A stretch of 64,000 nucleotides of DNA from an uncultured Leifsonia sp. (GCF_945957465.1 NZ_CAMFLC010000014.1:1-64000), one strand, 5' to 3'; numbered from the stretch's first letter, positions 17,672-26,508 are shown. The notes: generated from the letters alone by a model not told the origin. Numbers and translations: made by a program.

Positions 17672-17719
17672 CCGGACTCATACACGCTGCAGCCCGGCGC
17701 GTCGCGTGCAGAAGTCCGG
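17672..17719 (-). terminator. Weak hairpin downstream of the alpha/beta hydrolase
   Basis: CCGGACT (17672-17678) and AGTCCGG (17713-17719) are perfect 7-bp arms with further partial pairing (CTGCA/TGCAG) inside the 34-base spacer. It follows the leftward hydrolase gene and precedes nothing else; modest support. Confidence 0.4.
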
Positions 17720-17729
17720 GAGTGATGGA

Positions 17730-18578
17730 TCAGCGGGCGGGGATGCGGGGGTCGAGCCAGGCGGTGAGGTCGGCGAAGACCTCCTCGCGATTCGTCTCGT
17801 TGAAGATCTCGTGACGGGCGCCCGGGTAGACGATCGTGGTCACGTCGCTGAGCCCCGAACGCGTGCGGTACGAGCGCTCGAGCTTGCGGGCCGAGGCCTC
17901 GCCGCCCAGCGGGTCGTCGTCGCCGACCTGGATGAGCAGCGGGAGGTCGCGCTCGAGGTGCCGGGCCGGCCGGCCGAGCAGGCGGGCGGCGTCGGCCATC
18001 CCGAACAGCTTCTGCAACGGCACCAGCGTGCAGAGCGGATCGTCGATGAACGCCTGGGCGACCGCCGGATCGCGGCTCAGCCACTCGGCGCCCGTGGTGC
18101 CGAGGTGCGCGTGCCGCTTGTTGAGGTCGCCGCTGTTCATCGAGCCGACCATCCGGTAGGCGGTGCCGGAGAGCACCGCGGCGTCGTAGTCGGCCGAATG
18201 GCGGTTGAGGGTCATCTGGCCCATCAGCGACCCCCAGCTGTGACCGACGAACACGAGGGGCAGGTCGGGGTTCTCGTCGCGGATGAGGCGGGTGAAGGCG
18301 CGGAGGTCCCGGAGCGCCGCACGCAGGCCGCCGGGGCCGAGCCTGCCGAGCTTCGACGCGTCGCCGTGCCACTGTTCGAGCCCGGTGCGCCCGTGGCCGC
18401 GGTGGTCGTCGGCGTACACGCGGTATCCCGCGGCGATCAGGTGCTCGGCCAGCGCGCGGTAACGGCCGGCGTGCTCGCCCACGCCGTGTGCGAGCTGAAC
18501 CGCCGCCCGCGGGCGCTCGGCGTCGTAGACGTCGAAGAAGATGCGGAGGCCGTCGTCGGCGCTGAACTCTCGCTGCAC
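17730..18578 (-). CDS. Alpha/beta hydrolase, monoacylglycerol-lipase-like
   Basis: Serine hydrolase with the MGL pattern: oxyanion segment VQLAHGVGEHAGRY (27-40), DDHRGHGRT, nucleophile elbow GHSWG (Ser114), an acid in QVGDDDPL and catalytic His in PGARHEIFNE. Releases fatty acids from monoacylglycerols or similar small esters in the cytoplasm. GTG at 18578 is preferred because the ATG 33 bases further upstream sits in the regulatory dyad region of the divergent marR; 282 residues fits the family. Upstream control by the MarR regulator is possible because the dyad lies between the two genes. Confidence 0.85.
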   Translation of the reverse strand: MQREFSADDGLRIFFDVYDAERPRAAVQLAHGVGEHAGRYRALAEHLIAAGYRVYADDHRGHGRTGLEQWHGDASKLGRLGPGGLRAALRDLRAFTRLIRDENPDLPLVFVGHSWGSLMGQMTLNRHSADYDAAVLSGTAYRMVGSMNSGDLNKRHAHLGTTGAEWLSRDPAVAQAFIDDPLCTLVPLQKLFGMADAARLLGRPARHLERDLPLLIQVGDDDPLGGEASARKLERSYRTRSGLSDVTTIVYPGARHEIFNETNREEVFADLTAWLDPRIPAR

Positions 18579-18623
18579 GGGCTCATTCTGGCACGCTGCG
18601 GGCGAACGCATCTTTGTTTAGCC

Positions 18624-18641
18624 AGCCTAATTTGTTAGGCT
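18624..18641. promoter_or_regulatory. MarR-type operator dyad
   Basis: AGCCTAA-TTTG-TTAGGCT, perfect 7-bp arms, 9 bp before the marR start and between divergent genes. Further TTAGCC and GGCTAA matches extend it on both sides. It probably represses marR-MFS and perhaps the hydrolase. Confidence 0.7.
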
Positions 18642-18649
18642 AACTATCT

Positions 18650-19078
18650 ATGGGACGGCTCTCGACACACGACCTCAGCAGCGCACTGCGTGTCGCCGTC
18701 GCACGCCTCTCGCGGCGGCTCCGCGCCGAAAAGGAGGACGACGAGCTGAGCGACACCCAGACCTCCACGCTCGCCTTCCTCGTCCGCGAGGGGTCCGGCA
18801 CGATCGGGAGGCTGAGCGAGCACGAGCGCGTCACCCCGCCCTCCATGAACCGCACGGTCAACCACCTCGAGGAGGCCGGCTACGTGCAGCGCACCGCCGA
18901 TGCCGTCGACGGGCGCAAGGTCGTCGTCGTCCCCACCGAGGCCGGTCTCCGATTGGTCGCAGAGACCCGGCGACGGCGCGACGCGTGGCTGCACCAGCGG
19001 CTGCGCACCCTGACACCCGAACAGCGCGAGACGCTCGCCGAGGCCGCCACGATCCTCCGAGAGCTCGCCGACTCGTGA
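18650..19078 (+). CDS. MarR-family transcriptional regulator
   Basis: 142 residues with the winged-helix MarR core: LSDTQTSTLAFLVREGSGTIGRLSEHERVTPPSMNRTVNHLEEAGYV ... DGRKVVVVPTEAG wing. Dimerisation helices at both ends. Its stop overlaps the GTG of the following MFS exporter (GTGA), so they form a typical regulator-exporter pair, probably induced by a transported toxic compound. ATG lies almost directly after the operator dyad, with no clear ribosome binding site, suggesting a very short leader. Confidence 0.92.
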   Translation: MGRLSTHDLSSALRVAVARLSRRLRAEKEDDELSDTQTSTLAFLVREGSGTIGRLSEHERVTPPSMNRTVNHLEEAGYVQRTADAVDGRKVVVVPTEAGLRLVAETRRRRDAWLHQRLRTLTPEQRETLAEAATILRELADS

Positions 19079-20382
19079 GCGCGATGTTCCGGTCGCTCGC
19101 CGGCGTCAACTACCGCATCTGGGCGGCCGGGGCGTTGGTCTCCAACGTCGGCACATGGATGCAGCGCACGGCGCAGGACTGGATCGTCCTGACCCAGCTC
19201 ACGCACAACAACGCTGCCGCCGTCGGCTTCGTCATGGCGCTCCAGTTCGCGCCGCAGCTGCTGCTCCTGCCGGTGACGGGCTGGGCCGCCGACCACCTCG
19301 ACCGCCGCCGCCTGCTGATGATGACGCAGGGGCTCATGGGCCTGCTCGGGCTGGGTCTCGGCATCCTCACCGTCACCGGGGCCGTGCAGCTCTGGCACGT
19401 CTACGTGTTCGCGCTGCTGCTCGGCGTGGTCGCCGCGTTCGACGCGCCCGCCCGGCAGACCTTCGTCTCCGAGCTGGTCGCCGGCCCGAACCTCTCGAAC
19501 GCCGTGGCGCTCAACTCGGCATCGTTCAACGCCGCCCGCCTGCTCGGCCCCGCGGTCGCCGGCCTCCTCACCGCCGCCGTCGGCGCCGGCTGGGTGTTCC
19601 TCATCAACGCGGCGACCTTCGGCGCCGTTCTGCTGTCGCTCATGATGCTCCGCACAGAGAAGCTGTACCGCGCCGAGCGCGCCAAGCGCAGCCGCGGCGG
19701 CCTGGTCGACGGCTTCCGCTACGTGCGACGGCGTCCGGACATCCTGGTCATCCTGGTCATGGTGTTCCTCATCGGGACCTTCGGTCTCAACTTCCCGATC
19801 TTCATCTCGACGATGTCGGTGACCGTCTTCCACCAGGGAGCCGGCGAGTACGGCCTCCTGTCGTCGATCATGGCGATCGGATCGGTCGTGGGCGCACTGC
19901 TCTCGGCGCGACGCGAACGGCCGCGGATCTCGCTGCTGTTCGCCGGAGCGGCGTTCTTCGGCGCGGGCTGCGCGATCGCCGCGGTGATGCCGACCTATTG
20001 GCTGTTCGCCGTCGCGCTCATCCTCATCGGAGTCTCGTCGCAGACCCTGATGACCACGGCGAACGGCACGGTGCAGATGACGACGGACCCGCTGCTGCGC
20101 GGCCGGGTGATGGCCATCTACATGGCGATCTTCATGGGCGGCACCCCGATCGGCGCACCGATCGTCGGCTGGGTCGCCGACACGTTCGGGCCGCGGTGGG
20201 CGATGGGCGTCGGCGCCGCGAGCGGCTTCGCCGCGGCGCTCGTCGGCGTCTTCTACCTGGTGAGATACCGCGGGATGCGGGTGCGCTTCTCCGGGCTGCG
20301 ACCGCGCGTGGAGCTGAGCCCGCGCGAGGAGGCCCGCGAAGAGCTCGAGGAGGTCGAGGCGACCGCGACGCGCGCAAGCTGA
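19075..20382 (+). CDS. MFS exporter (MFS_3 / EntS-like)
   Basis: 12-TM major facilitator, 435 residues, starting MFRSLAGVNYRIWAAGALVSNVGTWMQRTAQDW and with motif A WAADHLDRRRL between TM2 and TM3, both typical of the enterobactin-exporter-like MFS_3 group. GTG at 19075 overlaps the marR stop; ATG at 19084 is an alternative. The cytoplasmic tail is Glu-rich. Probably effluxes a small molecule sensed by the upstream MarR. A strong hairpin follows. Confidence 0.88.
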   Translation: MSAMFRSLAGVNYRIWAAGALVSNVGTWMQRTAQDWIVLTQLTHNNAAAVGFVMALQFAPQLLLLPVTGWAADHLDRRRLLMMTQGLMGLLGLGLGILTVTGAVQLWHVYVFALLLGVVAAFDAPARQTFVSELVAGPNLSNAVALNSASFNAARLLGPAVAGLLTAAVGAGWVFLINAATFGAVLLSLMMLRTEKLYRAERAKRSRGGLVDGFRYVRRRPDILVILVMVFLIGTFGLNFPIFISTMSVTVFHQGAGEYGLLSSIMAIGSVVGALLSARRERPRISLLFAGAAFFGAGCAIAAVMPTYWLFAVALILIGVSSQTLMTTANGTVQMTTDPLLRGRVMAIYMAIFMGGTPIGAPIVGWVADTFGPRWAMGVGAASGFAAALVGVFYLVRYRGMRVRFSGLRPRVELSPREEAREELEEVEATATRAS

Positions 20383-20397
20383 TCGCGCGGCGTGCTC

Positions 20398-20454
20398 AGC
20401 GGGGGCGCAACATGCCGTCTCCGCACGCGCGCAGCGGCGTGTTGCGTCCCCGCT
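20398..20454. terminator. Bidirectional terminator hairpin
   Basis: 20-bp arms 20398-20417 and 20435-20454 pair with two mismatches that are G-U wobble-compatible on one strand; loop 17 bases. It lies between the converging MFS gene and the rhamnose operon's last gene. Confidence 0.78.
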
Positions 20455-20503
20455 CGTGGGCGCGGGAACGCTCGCACCACCGGGCGGCGCACAGGCAGCG
20501 CCC

Positions 20504-21289
20504 TCACGAGTATTCGGGAGGGGCGGTGCGGTAGCGCCAGGCGAGCTCGTTGTCGAGCACGAAGCGTGACAGCGTCTCCTCGTGGGGCAGCGCGTCGCCG
20601 ACCGCAGCCTCCACGACGGCCAGCAGCGCGGAGGCGGTCACCGGCGACGGCTCAGCGATCACCGCGTCCAGCAGTCCGCCGAACCCTGGAGTCGCCGACG
20701 GCAGCCCTGCGACGCGCTCCCGCAGGTACTTCGGTCCCGGGAAGAACACCCGGTTGTGGGCGAGCAGCGCCCGCGCGGCGGAGGTCGCCAGGTGCACGGA
20801 CGCGTGGGCGAGCAGCAGCGGGTCGTCGTGCTCGTAGGCCTGCTGCAGGAAGTACCCGCCGTGCAGGCGACACTGCGCGACGAACCCGGCGACCCGGTCC
20901 GACCAGTCCGACGCCGGCAGCTCCACGACTCGCGCGAGCCGCGCCTCCAGGTCGGGCACCCGGCTGAACACCACGCGCGCCGATGCGAAGGAGTCGCGCA
21001 CCGGGTCGTCGCCGCGCTCGGCGGCGTCGTCGAGGTAGGGGAGCGTCGCGAGCTTGATGTCGAAGTAGCCCTCGTCGTACCCGATGCCCTCGGTACTCGT
21101 GTACATCAGGCGGCGCGCTGCGTAGGCTTCGTCCCAGCGCCGCTCGCCGACCACCAGGTAGAGGTCGACGTCCGAGTCCGACCGCTCCGCGCCGCGCGCC
21201 ACCGAGCCGCTCACGATCACCGCCAGCACCTCCGGATCGGCCGAGACCTGGTCGACGTAGCGCTCGATCGCCCGCTCGTGGTGCTCCAT
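20504..21289 (-). CDS. Nucleotidyltransferase-domain protein coupled to rhaB
   Basis: 261 residues. The N-terminal Pol-beta-type fold shows SGSVARGAERSDSDVDLYLVV (around 27-47), with the GSx(A/G)RG and SDxDL metal-binding Asp pair; a further Asp likely completes the triad in YFDIKLA. The C-terminal half is all-helical (GGYFLQQAYEHDD ... HLATSAARALLAHNRVFFPGPK), as in DUF4037/aminoglycoside-nucleotidyltransferase-like proteins. It transfers a nucleotide to an unknown acceptor. Its ATG overlaps the rhaB stop by one base (TGATG), so it is made with the rhamnose enzymes. A role in rhamnose metabolism is not established. Confidence 0.75.
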   Translation of the reverse strand: MEHHERAIERYVDQVSADPEVLAVIVSGSVARGAERSDSDVDLYLVVGERRWDEAYAARRLMYTSTEGIGYDEGYFDIKLATLPYLDDAAERGDDPVRDSFASARVVFSRVPDLEARLARVVELPASDWSDRVAGFVAQCRLHGGYFLQQAYEHDDPLLLAHASVHLATSAARALLAHNRVFFPGPKYLRERVAGLPSATPGFGGLLDAVIAEPSPVTASALLAVVEAAVGDALPHEETLSRFVLDNELAWRYRTAPPEYS

Positions 21290-22755
21290 CAGCGCACTCC
21301 CACCCGTGCGGGCTCGTATCGCACCGGCGCGTAGTGGCGAGCGATCAGCGCCCGCAGGGTCTCCAGGTCGCCGGAGATGAAGCCGGCCGCCCGCGCCTGG
21401 ACCAGCGCGTTGCCGAGCGCCGTCGCCTCCACGGGACCGGCCAGCACCGGGAGCCCACTGCGGTCGGCCGTCGCCTGGCAGAGCAGGGCGTTGCGCGCTC
21501 CCCCACCGACGATGTGCACCGTGTCCACCGGCACGCCGGAAAGCTCGGACGCGGTTCGCACGGAGCCGGCGAACGCCTCGGCCAGGCTCTCGATGATCAC
21601 GCGCACCGTCCCGGCCGGGCTCGCGGGAGCGCGCAGCCCGCGCTCGGCGAACCAGTCGGCGATGCGCGATGGGAGGTCGCCCGGCGCGAGGAACCGCGGA
21701 TCGTCGGCGTCGAACAGCTCCGAAGGCCGCGGCAGCTCGGCCGCCTCCGCCAGCAGGGTCTCCAGGCTCACGGGGAGGCCGCGCCGCTGCCACTCGCGGA
21801 TCGACTCGCTCAGCAGCCACAACCCCATCACGTTGTGGAGGTAGCGGACGCGGCCGTCCACGCCCCCCTCGTTCGTGAAGTTGGCCGCGCGGCCCTCGTC
21901 GCTGACGACCCGCTGCGACAGCTCGACGCCCACCAGTCCCCAGGTGCCGCACGAGATGTAGGCGGCCCGGGTCGCGTCCATGGGCACGGCGACGACCGCG
22001 GACGCGGTGTCGTGCGATCCGACCGCGGTGACGGCGGGGCCGGCTCCGGCGAACGGGAGGTCGAGCGACGGCAGCAGCGCTCCGACGGTCGCACCTGCGT
22101 CGACGAGCTGCGGGAACAGCGACCGACGCAGGCCCAGTCGTTCGATGAGCGCATCGTTCCACGACCCGTCCGCGCTGAGCAGCCCGGTCGTCGAGGCGTT
22201 GGTGCGTTCGGCGATCGGCTGTCCGCTCAGCCAGTAGGTGATGAGGTCGGGCACGAGCAGGAAGCCGTCTGCGGCCTCCGACACCCCGGTCTCCTGGTCG
22301 TGCACCAGCTGGTAGAGCGAGTTGAACGGGAGGAATTGGAGGCCGCCCTCGCGGTACAGCTGCTCCGCCGGCACGCGCGCGTGCACCAGCGAGACGCCCT
22401 CGGCGGTGCGCTCGTCGCGATAGTGGTACGGCTCGCCGAGCAGCCGGCCCGCGCGCAGCAGCCCGTAGTCGACGGCCCAGGCATCGACGCCCACGCTCGC
22501 GAGCCCCGGCTCCGACCGCGCGACTGCACCCAGCCCCTCCACGACACGCGAGAAGAGGCCGGTCACGTCCCAGTGGAGCGCCGGGCGGTCGCCTTCCCAC
22601 AACCGCACGGGCGTGTTCGGGAAGCGTGCCGCCTCGGTGAGCTCGAGCGTGTTCGCGCCGACGCGCGCGTGCATGACGCGCCCGCTGGTCGCGCCCAGGT
22701 CGACGGCCGCGACCGCTCCCGTGCGCCCGGCGCTCACCGCAGGGCCGGTGCTCAT
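21289..22755 (-). CDS. rhaB: L-rhamnulokinase
   Basis: Phosphorylates L-rhamnulose to L-rhamnulose 1-phosphate with ATP. FGGY-family sugar kinase of 488 residues: N-terminal phosphate loop AAVDLGATSGRVMHARV, sugar site WAVDYGLL and DLITYWLSG, ATP domain SHDTASAV, and the adenosine motif VGGGARNALLCQ near the C-terminus, all matching RhaB. It starts at the ATG overlapping the upstream aldolase/dehydrogenase stop (ATGA) and is followed by the overlapping nucleotidyltransferase gene, so translation is coupled across all three. Confidence 0.94.
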   Translation of the reverse strand: MSTGPAVSAGRTGAVAAVDLGATSGRVMHARVGANTLELTEAARFPNTPVRLWEGDRPALHWDVTGLFSRVVEGLGAVARSEPGLASVGVDAWAVDYGLLRAGRLLGEPYHYRDERTAEGVSLVHARVPAEQLYREGGLQFLPFNSLYQLVHDQETGVSEAADGFLLVPDLITYWLSGQPIAERTNASTTGLLSADGSWNDALIERLGLRRSLFPQLVDAGATVGALLPSLDLPFAGAGPAVTAVGSHDTASAVVAVPMDATRAAYISCGTWGLVGVELSQRVVSDEGRAANFTNEGGVDGRVRYLHNVMGLWLLSESIREWQRRGLPVSLETLLAEAAELPRPSELFDADDPRFLAPGDLPSRIADWFAERGLRAPASPAGTVRVIIESLAEAFAGSVRTASELSGVPVDTVHIVGGGARNALLCQATADRSGLPVLAGPVEATALGNALVQARAAGFISGDLETLRALIARHYAPVRYEPARVGVR

Positions 22756-24788
22756 CGCAGGAAGGCCGCCGCGACGCCCGCGTCGACGGGGATGTGGAGT
22801 CCGGTGGTGTGGTCGAGGTCGCTGGAGGTGAGCACGGCGACCGCGTTGGCGACGTTCTCCGGGAGGACCTCGCGTTTGAGCAGCGTGCGCTGTGCGTAGT
22901 ACGCGCCCAGCTCTTCCTCCGGCACACCGTAGACGGCGGCGCGTTTGGCGCCCCAGCCACCGGCGAAGATGCCGGAGCCGCGCACGACGCCGTCGGGGTT
23001 GATGCCGTTGACCTTCACCCCGTAGTCGCCGAGCTCGGCCGCCAGCAGCCGCACCTGGTGGGCCTGGTCGGCCTTGGTCGCCGAGTAGGCGATGTTGTTC
23101 GGTCCGGCGAACACCGAGTTCTTGGAGGAGATGTAGACGATGTCGCCGCCGAGGCCCTGCTCGATGAGGACCTTCGCCGCCGCCTTGGACACCAGGAACG
23201 ACCCCTTGGCCATGACGTCGTGCTGGAGGTCCCAGTCGGCCTCGGTGGTCTCCAGCAGCGGCTTGGAGATGGACAGGCCGGCGTTGTTGACGATCAGGTC
23301 GAGGCCGCCGAACTGCAGCAGCGCCTCCTGGATGGCCGCCTGGATGTCGGACTCGCTGGTGACGTTCGCCGCCACGCCGATCGCGACGTCCGTGCCACCG
23401 AGCTCCGCCGCGGCGGCCTGCGCCTTCTGAAGGTCGAGGTCGGCGATGACGACGCACGCGCCCTCGGCCGCCAGCCGCGTCGCGATGGCCTTGCCGATGC
23501 CGGAGGCCGCGCCGGTGACGAGCGCGATCCGGCCGGCGTGCGACTTCGGCTTGGGCAGCCGCCGCAGCTTGGCCTCCTCCAGCGACCAGTACTCGATGTT
23601 GAACTTCTCGGCCTCGTCGATCGGGGCGTAGTGCGAGAGCGCCTCGGCGCCACGCATCACGTTGATCGCGTTGATGTAGAACTCGCCGGCGACCCGGGCG
23701 GTCTGCTTGTCCTTGCCGTAGGAGAACATCCCGACGCCCGGGATGAGCACGATCGCCGGGTCCGCGCCGCGCATGGCGGGTGACTCGGGCGTCGCGTACC
23801 GCTCGTAATAGGCGGTGTACTCGGCGCGGTACTGCTCGTGCAGCTCCGCCAGCCGGGCGATCGAGTCCTGGATGGAGGCGTCGGCCGGGAGGTCGAGGAT
23901 CAGCGGCTTGACCTTGGTGCGCAGGAAGTGGTCGGGGCAGGAGGTGCCGAGGCCACCCAGCCGGGAGTGTTCGGCCGACGCGAGGAAGTCGAGCACCACG
24001 TCGTCGTCGGTGAAGGAGCCGACCTGCGGCTTGTCCGTCGACGCCAGCCCGCGGATCGTCGGGGCAAGCGCGGCGGCCTTCGCCCGGCGCTCGGCGGGGG
24101 CCAACGGCTCGTTCGCCGCGATGCGCGGACCGAACGGCTCGGGCCTCCCGTTGGCCTGGATGTAGTCGGCGGCGGTCTGGATGATCCACAGCGAGTTGGC
24201 CTCCGCCTCCTCACTGGTGTCGCCCCACGCGGTGATGCCGTGCCCACCCAGCACGGTGCCGATCGCATCCGGGTTCGCCTGCTTGATCGCGGCGATGTCG
24301 AGGCCCAGCTGGAAGCCGGGACGCCGCCACGGCACCCACACCACACGACCGCCGAACACCTTCTCGGTCAGCGCCTCACCGTCGGCCGCGGTCGCGATCG
24401 CGATGCCCGAGTCCGGGTGCAGGTGGTCGACGTGCGCCGCATCCACCAGCCCGTGCATGGCCGTGTCGATCGACGGCGCGGCGCCGCCCTTTCCGTGCAG
24501 TGTGTAGTCGAACGCCGCGACCATCTCGTCCTCGCGCTCCACACCCGGGTAGACGTTCCGCAGGGCGCGGAGCCGGTCCAGCCGCAGCACCGCCAGACCC
24601 TGCTCGGTCAGCGTGCCGAGATCGCCACCGGAGCCCTTCACCCACAGCAGCTCCACCGGCTCGCCGGTCACCGGGTCGGTCTCCACGCCCTTGGCGGACG
24701 TGTTGCCCCCGGCATAGTTCGTGTTCTTCGGGTCGGCGCCGAGGCGGTTCGAGCGGGCCAGGAGGGCCGCGATGGTCTCGTTCGTCAT
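22752..24788 (-). CDS. rhaD: Bifunctional rhamnulose-1-phosphate aldolase / lactaldehyde dehydrogenase
   Basis: 678-residue fusion known from Bacillus and actinobacteria (RhaEW/YuxG type). Residues 1-~410 are a class II aldolase with zinc ligands in VDHLHPDSG and GGHGITAWG, splitting rhamnulose 1-phosphate to DHAP and L-lactaldehyde. Residues ~415-678 are a short-chain dehydrogenase: TGAASGIG coenzyme loop (about 420), NNAGLS, catalytic Ser in YISSKNSVF and YSATK (about 565), oxidising lactaldehyde to lactate with NAD+. ATG at 24788 preceded by AAGGAA. Sits between rhaI and rhaB in the operon. Confidence 0.94.
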   Translation of the reverse strand: MTNETIAALLARSNRLGADPKNTNYAGGNTSAKGVETDPVTGEPVELLWVKGSGGDLGTLTEQGLAVLRLDRLRALRNVYPGVEREDEMVAAFDYTLHGKGGAAPSIDTAMHGLVDAAHVDHLHPDSGIAIATAADGEALTEKVFGGRVVWVPWRRPGFQLGLDIAAIKQANPDAIGTVLGGHGITAWGDTSEEAEANSLWIIQTAADYIQANGRPEPFGPRIAANEPLAPAERRAKAAALAPTIRGLASTDKPQVGSFTDDDVVLDFLASAEHSRLGGLGTSCPDHFLRTKVKPLILDLPADASIQDSIARLAELHEQYRAEYTAYYERYATPESPAMRGADPAIVLIPGVGMFSYGKDKQTARVAGEFYINAINVMRGAEALSHYAPIDEAEKFNIEYWSLEEAKLRRLPKPKSHAGRIALVTGAASGIGKAIATRLAAEGACVVIADLDLQKAQAAAAELGGTDVAIGVAANVTSESDIQAAIQEALLQFGGLDLIVNNAGLSISKPLLETTEADWDLQHDVMAKGSFLVSKAAAKVLIEQGLGGDIVYISSKNSVFAGPNNIAYSATKADQAHQVRLLAAELGDYGVKVNGINPDGVVRGSGIFAGGWGAKRAAVYGVPEEELGAYYAQRTLLKREVLPENVANAVAVLTSSDLDHTTGLHIPVDAGVAAAFLR

Positions 24789-24834
24789 TCTGCGTGGTTC
24801 CTTCTGCGTGGAGGTCTGGGGATGGTGCGGGCGC

Positions 24835-25998
24835 TCAGGCGCCCCAGCCGGCCTGGGTGCCGCCGACGCGCTCGGTCTCGATCTTCTGCTGGTAGCCGGA
24901 GGCCTTGTACGCGGCCATCGGATCGGCGGGCAGGCCGCGCGACTCGCGCCAGGCGGCCAGGTCGGCGCGGACATCCGTGTTGAACGCGTCCATGAACACC
25001 GCGTTGGCCGCGAGTACGTCGCCGGCGGCCTGCGCGGCAGCCAGCGCCTCCGTGTCGACCAGCAGCGCCTTGGCGGTGGCCTCCTGCACGTTGAGCACCG
25101 AGCGGATCTGCCCCGGGATCTTCGCCTCCAGGTTGTGGCACTGGTCGAGCATGAACGCCACGTCCGGGTTGGCGTAGCCCCCGCCCTGGATCACCTCGAA
25201 CACGATCCGGAACAGCTGGAACGGGTCGGCCGCGCCCACGATCAGGTCGTCGTCGGCGTAGAACCGGCTGTTGAAGTCGAACGAGCCGAGCTTCCCCAGC
25301 CGCAGCAGCTGCATGACGATGAACTCGATGTTCGTGCCCGGTGCGTGATGGCCGGTGTCCAGGCACACCACCGCACGGTCGCCGAGAGCGGCGGTCTGCA
25401 CGTAGCTGGTCCCCCAGTCCGGCACATCCGTGTGATAGAACGCCGGTTCGAAGAACTTGTACTCGAGCACCAGCCGCTGACCCTCGCCGATCCGCTCGTA
25501 GATCTTCTGGAGGCTGTCGGCCAGCCGATCCTGCCGCGCCCGCAGCGAGTCCTGGCCCGGGTAGTTCGTGCCGTCGGCGAGCCAGATCTTCAGGTCGCGC
25601 GACCCGGTCTCGTTCATGATGTCGATGCACTCGAAGTGGTGATCGATCGCCTTCTGCCGGATCCGGTCGTCCCAGTGGGTCACCGACCCGAACTTGTAGT
25701 CGTCGTCCTGGAACGTGTTCGAGTTGACCGTGCCCAGCTCGACCCCGTTGTCCTCGGCGTGCTTGCGCAGGTCGGCGTACGAGTCCACCTTGTCCCACGG
25801 GATGTGCAGAGCGACCGTCGGCGCGAGCCCGGTGTGCTTGTGCACCTGCGCGGCGTCCGAGATCTTCTCGAACGGGTCGCGGGCCGTGCCCGGCGTGCCG
25901 AAGACGCGGAACCGCGTGCCCGAGTTGCCGAACGCCCACGAGGGCAGCTCGATCGCCTGCAGCGCGAGCTGCGAACGGATGTCGTCGGTGAGGGTCAT
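24835..25998 (-). CDS. rhaI: L-rhamnose isomerase
   Basis: Interconverts L-rhamnose and L-rhamnulose in the cytoplasm using a divalent metal. 387 residues, the TIM-barrel type found in actinobacteria and Pseudomonas rather than the longer E. coli RhaA. Visible metal/substrate segments: EYKFFEPAFYHTD, CLDTGHHAPGTNIE and DFNSRFYADDDL, plus FMLDQCHN. ATG start with a G-poor leader (AAAGGGAGAAC just upstream gives the ribosome binding site). It is 46 bp upstream of the aldolase gene and downstream of rhaM in one transcription unit. Confidence 0.94.
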   Translation of the reverse strand: MTLTDDIRSQLALQAIELPSWAFGNSGTRFRVFGTPGTARDPFEKISDAAQVHKHTGLAPTVALHIPWDKVDSYADLRKHAEDNGVELGTVNSNTFQDDDYKFGSVTHWDDRIRQKAIDHHFECIDIMNETGSRDLKIWLADGTNYPGQDSLRARQDRLADSLQKIYERIGEGQRLVLEYKFFEPAFYHTDVPDWGTSYVQTAALGDRAVVCLDTGHHAPGTNIEFIVMQLLRLGKLGSFDFNSRFYADDDLIVGAADPFQLFRIVFEVIQGGGYANPDVAFMLDQCHNLEAKIPGQIRSVLNVQEATAKALLVDTEALAAAQAAGDVLAANAVFMDAFNTDVRADLAAWRESRGLPADPMAAYKASGYQQKIETERVGGTQAGWGA

Positions 25999-26053
25999 GT
26001 TCTCCCTTTCGTGGGTGTCTTGGAAGTCGTGGTGTGCCGGGCGGCGGGCGGAC

Positions 26054-26371
26054 TCAGGGGAGATGGAAGTACTCGTCGAGGCGCCTCATGGTGGAGTCGG
26101 GAGCGGCCTCCTCGGCGAAGAAGCCGGCCATGGTCTCCTGCCAGCGTGCGTTGACGTCGCGCTCGTTCATCGCGGCGACGGCGCCCTCGAAGTCGTCGGT
26201 CTCGAGGTAGCCGACGACCAGCGCGGCCTCGCGGTCGATGAAGAGGGAGTAGCCGCGCCAGCCGGTGTCGCGCAGCGCGTCGAGCATGTCCGGCCAGACC
26301 GTCTCGTGAGCGATCAGGTACTCGTCCACGCGCTCCGGCTTGAGCCGCATCGTGAAGCAGACCCGTTCCAC
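26054..26371 (-). CDS. rhaM: L-rhamnose mutarotase
   Basis: 105 residues; interconverts alpha- and beta-L-rhamnose so that the isomerase gets its preferred anomer. Matches RhaM in length and pattern: VCFTMRLKPERVDEYLIAHETVWPDML at the start (the His is catalytic in E. coli RhaM), YSLFIDRE, and the terminal MRRLDEYFHL. GTG at 26371 is chosen because GAAGGAG lies 5 bases upstream; an in-frame ATG 72 bases earlier would put the operators inside the coding region. First gene of the rhaM-rhaI-rhaD-rhaB unit, directly behind two operators. Confidence 0.92.
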   Translation of the reverse strand: MERVCFTMRLKPERVDEYLIAHETVWPDMLDALRDTGWRGYSLFIDREAALVVGYLETDDFEGAVAAMNERDVNARWQETMAGFFAEEAAPDSTMRRLDEYFHLP

Positions 26372-26390
26372 GTCAACTCCTTCGTCGTAC

Positions 26391-26417
26391 TGAATCGATT
26401 CAAGCTGAATCGATTCA
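26391..26417. promoter_or_regulatory. Duplicated LacI-family operator upstream of rhaM
   Basis: Two identical perfect palindromes TGAATCGATTCA (26391-26402 and 26406-26417), centres 15 bp apart, overlap the likely start of transcription; a -10-like TATCCT (26419-26424 on the minus strand) precedes them. They fit the same TGAANCGNTTCA pattern as the site in front of the binding-protein gene, so the divergent LacI regulator at 32358 is the best candidate. Confidence 0.82.
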
Positions 26418-26447
26418 AAGGATAGCACGGTGCCCTCCTCCACCGCG

Positions 26448-26487
26448 CATGCGGCGCGGAGTCGAGCAGAGACGTCCGCGCCGCATG
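26448..26487 (-). terminator. Hairpin between the rhamnosidase and rhaM
   Basis: Perfect 13-bp arms CATGCGGCGCGGA (26448-26460) and TCCGCGCCGCATG (26475-26487), 14-base loop, 21 bp after the GH78 stop. It separates the importer-rhamnosidase unit from the catabolic unit, which then has its own promoter and operators. Confidence 0.75.
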
Positions 26488-26508
26488 CCGATCACCTCCC
26501 CATCGCTC

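Noticed and set aside
20504-22960. 818-residue nucleotidyltransferase fusion
   Set aside because: The N-terminal 550 residues are a shadow of rhaB; the real protein starts at the TGATG overlap.
26372-26443. ATG start of rhaM at 26443
   Set aside because: It would place both operators in the coding sequence, adds residues not seen in RhaM, and lacks a ribosome binding site, whereas GTG 26371 has GAAGGAG.
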